DNA from: JAAYCU01 sp964401335
Lineage (GTDB): Bacteria > Planctomycetota > Phycisphaerae > UBA1845 > PWPN01
Reading direction: 5' to 3'
Assembly (NCBI GenBank): GCA_964401335.1
Contig: CAYNYK010000054.1
Coordinates: 1-32,518, forward strand
DNA: 32,518 bases
Of this stretch, positions 30,202 through 32,518 are shown in pieces. The stretch's first letter is position 1. Every line of letters begins with the position of its first letter. The notes under the pieces are model-generated. The model did not search any database. It worked only from the letters and a program-made list of their open reading frames with translations, and had not been told where the DNA came from. The position numbers and the translations under genes were made by a program.

Positions 30202-31701
30202 TTATACGTGTAGTTCAACCTTTTTTTGACGCACCTCGCGGTAACGGTTACGAATCGGCCGTACCACGTCGGCAAGGAATCGATCGACCTGCCGGGGGGC
30301 CAATCCGATAAACCGCTCGGGTTTAAGCGTCTTTTGCAGGTCCACGCCGGCGAAAGCGGGGTCGGCGGCCAGGCGCTGAATAAGATCATTCTTGCGGCCG
30401 TACATTTTGACCTCGCAGGCCGCCGCCTGTGAATGTTGGCGAATCCGCTCGTGCAGGGCCTGTCGATCGCCGGCCTGTTTTTTACGGCCTTGGCCTTTAC
30501 CGGCGGTGGCGGCCATCAAGATGTCCTCGGTAGCCATGAAGGGCAGCTCGGCATCGACACGGGCGCGAATGACCTCCGGGTAGACGACCAGTCCGCGGGC
30601 TACATCCACCACCAGGCGGAGGATGCCGTCGGTGGCCAGGAAGCTTTCCGGGATACTCAGTCGCTTGTTGGAGGAATCGTCGAGCGTCCGCTCGAACCAC
30701 TGCTCGGCGGCGGTTTGGAAAGGCGACGAGGCGAGGCTGAGTACATAGCGGGCCAAGCCGGTCATGCGCTCGCAACGCATCGGGTTGCGTTTGTAGGCCA
30801 TCGCCGAGGAGCCGACCTGATGTTTCTCGAAAGGTTCCTCGATTTCCTTGAGGCCGGCCAATATACGGATGTCGTTGGCGAATTTGTGGGCGGAGACGGC
30901 GATGCCGGCCAGGGCGGCGGCGACCTGGGCGTCGATCTTGCGCGTGTAGGTCTGCCCCACCACGGGCTCGCTGGTAGTGAAGCCGAGTTTGCCGGCGACG
31001 ATTTTCTCCAGTCGTTCCACCTTGCGGGCGTTGCCGTCGAACAGGGCCAGGAAACTTGCCTGCGTGCCGGTCGCTCCCCGAATGCCCCGGAATTTCAGGT
31101 CGGCCAGGCGAGCCTCGATCTCCCGCAGGTCACGAACGAAATCGTACGCCCAGAGACAGGCCCGGCGGCCGACGGTGGTCAACTGGGCCGGCTGAAAATG
31201 TGTGTAGCCCAGACAGGGCAGGTTTCGCCACTTGCGGGCGAAGTCGCCGAAGGCGTCGATGGCGTTGACCAGCCAATCGCGGATCAGCACGAGAGCGTCG
31301 CGCATGATGAGCAGGTCGGCGTTGTCCACGATGTCCATGCTGGTGGCCCCGAGGTGGAGGATGCCGCGCGCCGACGGGGCGACATCGCCCCAGGCGTGAA
31401 GGTGAGCCATGACATCATGGCGGAGTTTCTTCTCATGCTCGGCGGCGGCGGCCCAGTCGATCTTGTCGAGCGTTCGCCGCAGGTCGGTTAACTGCTTTTG
31501 AGTTATGGGCAAGCCGAGTTCCGCCTCCGCCTCGGCCAAGGCCAACCAGATTTGCCGCCACGTGATGATCCGTTGCCGGGGACTGAACAGGACGCACATT
31601 TCAGGCGAGGCGTTACGCGTGACCAACGGGTTTTCGTAAGTGTCTTTGCTGTTCATGACGTTTTCCATATCGGTCGGAGGTGGCCGGATTATTGTCATCA
31701 T
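30202..31701 (-). CDS. purB: Adenylosuccinate lyase
   Basis: The protein has 499 aa. It splits adenylosuccinate and SAICAR to fumarate plus AMP or AICAR in purine synthesis. The fumarase/aspartase-superfamily signature GSSAMAYKRNPMRCE lies near residue 297. ARGILHLGATSMDIVDNAD and LGYTHFQPAQLTTVGRRA are substrate-binding regions. The tail ATEDILMAATAGKGQGRK ... RIRQHSQAA resembles the ADSL form found in eukaryotes and some bacteria. Usual length is about 470-485, so initiation at the internal ATG at 31656 (MNSKDTYENPL) is plausible; no strong Shine-Dalgarno decides it. It heads a two-gene operon with the P-loop kinase. Confidence 0.93.
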   Translation of the reverse strand: MMTIIRPPPTDMENVMNSKDTYENPLVTRNASPEMCVLFSPRQRIITWRQIWLALAEAEAELGLPITQKQLTDLRRTLDKIDWAAAAEHEKKLRHDVMAHLHAWGDVAPSARGILHLGATSMDIVDNADLLIMRDALVLIRDWLVNAIDAFGDFARKWRNLPCLGYTHFQPAQLTTVGRRACLWAYDFVRDLREIEARLADLKFRGIRGATGTQASFLALFDGNARKVERLEKIVAGKLGFTTSEPVVGQTYTRKIDAQVAAALAGIAVSAHKFANDIRILAGLKEIEEPFEKHQVGSSAMAYKRNPMRCERMTGLARYVLSLASSPFQTAAEQWFERTLDDSSNKRLSIPESFLATDGILRLVVDVARGLVVYPEVIRARVDAELPFMATEDILMAATAGKGQGRKKQAGDRQALHERIRQHSQAAACEVKMYGRKNDLIQRLAADPAFAGVDLQKTLKPERFIGLAPRQVDRFLADVVRPIRNRYREVRQKKVELHV

Positions 31702-31751
31702 CCTGACAAGCCGCCGACGCAGCCACCCAATCCTTTGTATATTGTCCGTTG

Positions 31752-31780
31752 AGTTTAGAGAGGTTACGGCCGTTGGTCAA
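31752..31780 (-). promoter_or_regulatory. Possible promoter of purB
   Basis: On the minus strand, TTGACC (31780-31775), a 17-bp spacer, then TAAACT (31757-31752). The -10 has only four matches. Transcription would begin near 31745, a short distance before the purB start candidates. Confidence 0.35.
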
Positions 31781-31810
31781 AGTGTAAACCGTGCTTTTCC
31801 CAGGCCACGG

Positions 31811-31909
31811 ATGCAAATGACCGACCGCGACCGGCAAGTCCTCCGGTTTCTCGAAGGTACGCTAGCCGATTTGCCCCAGCGCTACCCCAGTTACCTTGAA
31901 TTGCCGTAA
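31811..31909 (+). CDS. Very small ORF ending at a terminator, 32 aa
   Basis: The frame encodes MQMTDRDRQVLRFLEGTLAD followed by 12 residues to LELP; a second ATG at codon 3 is possible. It is amphipathic and charged, without a known domain. The only support is that its TAA (31907-31909) is followed one base later by a perfect terminator hairpin, as expected for a real gene end. It could be the remnant of a larger gene. No good Shine-Dalgarno is visible. Confidence 0.3.
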   Translation: MQMTDRDRQVLRFLEGTLADLPQRYPSYLELP

Positions 31910-31910
31910 G

Positions 31911-31933
31911 ACAATCATTTCTGATTGTTTTTT
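31911..31933 (+). terminator. Rho-independent terminator
   Basis: ACAATCA (31911-31917), a 4-nt loop TTTC, TGATTGT (31922-31928), then a T-run to 31933. The stem is AT-rich but perfect. It insulates the toxin-antitoxin operon from upstream transcription. Confidence 0.6.
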
Positions 31934-31937
31934 CTGA

Positions 31938-31967
31938 TGGACATCCCTCAGAAGTGGATGATATAAT
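31938..31967 (+). promoter_or_regulatory. Promoter of the mazEF-like operon
   Basis: TGGACA (31938-31943), an 18-bp spacer, then a perfect TATAAT (31962-31967). The predicted start falls at about 31974, the A of the antitoxin ATG, so the mRNA may be leaderless. Confidence 0.55.
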
Positions 31968-31973
31968 ACAAAT

Positions 31974-32192
31974 ATGACCAGACTGGAAATCATACTTAAA
32001 GAAACCGAGGAGCTTTCCGCATACGAAAAGGCGGAATTATGCGCCTTTCTGTTTCAGCAATTGGCCGGTGATTCGGAGCGAGACCAATCCACCGTGGGGA
32101 AACGAGGTTTGTGGGCATGGACCGAATCAACTCGTGATGAAGTCGGCTGGTCGGAATTCTATCCTGAGCAACTACGCCATAACTGGAGTTAA
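31974..32192 (+). CDS. Putative antitoxin of a MazF-type toxin
   Basis: The protein has 72 aa, small and charged. The N-terminal 30 residues form a helix-rich segment (MTRLEIILKETEELSAYEKA). The C-terminal part is acidic and aromatic (WAWTESTRDEVGWSEFYPEQ), as is usual for toxin-wrapping antitoxin tails. No ribbon-helix-helix or AbrB motif is evident, so its DNA-binding type is unknown. Identification as an antitoxin rests on position: it lies 5 bp upstream of a mazF-like gene and shares its promoter. It has no internal frameshift. Confidence 0.6.
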   Translation: MTRLEIILKETEELSAYEKAELCAFLFQQLAGDSERDQSTVGKRGLWAWTESTRDEVGWSEFYPEQLRHNWS

Positions 32193-32197
32193 CCGAG

Positions 32198-32514
32198 GTG
32201 ACACGCGGCGAGGTTTGGTGGGCGGAACTGGCCGGCGACGCGGGTTATCGGCCGGTGGTTATTGTTACCCGATCTGAATACATGGATCGGCGGCAAAATG
32301 TCACGATTGCGGAAATAACCCGTGTGGTTCGATCGCTTCCTTCCGAATCCATTTATCCCGCGCAGAGGGTATGCCTACCGATTGCGTCATCAACACGGAC
32401 AATCTCCATACGATACCGCGCGAAAGACTTCGTCATTTCATTACCAGATTGACGGGCGAACACTTATTTAAGTTGAACCAAGCGTTACGATATTCACTTG
32501 ACTTAATTGATTAA
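32198..32514 (+). pseudogene. mazF: MazF/PemK-like endoribonuclease toxin, frameshifted
   Basis: The first frame (GTG 32198) gives TRGEVWWAELAGDAGYRPVV and IVTR...NVTIAEITRVVRSLPSE, the N-terminal half of MazF, then leaves the family and stops at 32452. Beginning near 32347, another frame continues the family exactly: IHLSRAEGMPTDCVINTDNL, then RERLRHF and ending LDLID before TAA (32512-32514). Restoring one base at GAATCC (32346-32347, where GAAATCC is expected) joins them into 105 aa, normal MazF length. MazF cleaves mRNA at short sites. The toxin is therefore probably inactive, unless the shift is an assembly error or ribosomal frameshifting occurs. Confidence 0.85.
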
Positions 32515-32518
32515 TCGG

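Overview
The window looks like part of an anaerobic planctomycete chromosome, most likely Phycisphaerae-like. This rests on gene content, not on a marker-gene tree. The pointers are a TIGR02999-type ECF sigma factor, a secreted sulfatase next to several exotic glycoside hydrolases, a DUF4838 protein, a tiny hydrophobic/lipoprotein-like ORF of a kind common in that group, high GC and many intergenic inverted repeats. No transposase, integrase, phage gene or CRISPR array was found.

Layout. (1) 1-1347: a partial ECF sigma gene on the minus strand, an intergenic stretch and one 55-residue ORF. (2) 1348-8977: four same-strand secreted-enzyme genes (sulfatase, GH123/DUF4091-like, GH109-like, GH42-like). 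They plausibly desulfate and dismantle an N-acetylgalactosamine/galactose-containing sulfated glycan. A 989-residue DUF4838 protein on the opposite strand (9054-12023) closes this block. (3) 12024-12745: intergenic, with a near-consensus sigma-70 promoter whose spacer holds a Rex- or CRP/FNR-like palindrome, then a leader of about 180 nt. (4) 12746-28736: one tightly packed operon of 19 genes, many overlapping by 4 nt. (5) 28737-29397: hairpin-rich repeat DNA and tRNA-Ser(TGA). (6) 29398-31701: a P-loop kinase and purB on the minus strand. (7) 31702-32518: a small terminator-linked ORF and a mazEF-like module whose toxin gene carries a one-base frameshift.

The main system is the 16-kb operon. 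It encodes a group 4 membrane-bound [NiFe]-hydrogenase: homologues of NuoB, C, D, H and I, with all four NiFe cysteines present in the large subunit. It is joined to a full Mrp-type cation/proton antiporter set (MrpA split in two, then B to G) and to a four-protein electron-input arm: a sulfhydrogenase beta-like Fe-S protein, a sulfhydrogenase gamma-like FAD/NAD(P) protein, a molybdopterin-oxidoreductase-fold protein that seems to lack the metal-ligand Cys/Sec, and a four-cluster HycB-like ferredoxin. A HycI-type maturation protease and an orphan membrane histidine kinase end the operon. The simplest reading is a modular, ion-translocating NAD(P)H:H+ (or H2:NAD(P)+) oxidoreductase, built like complex I but using NAD(P)H/H2 instead of NADH/quinone. 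The function is inferred; the parts and their order are seen directly.
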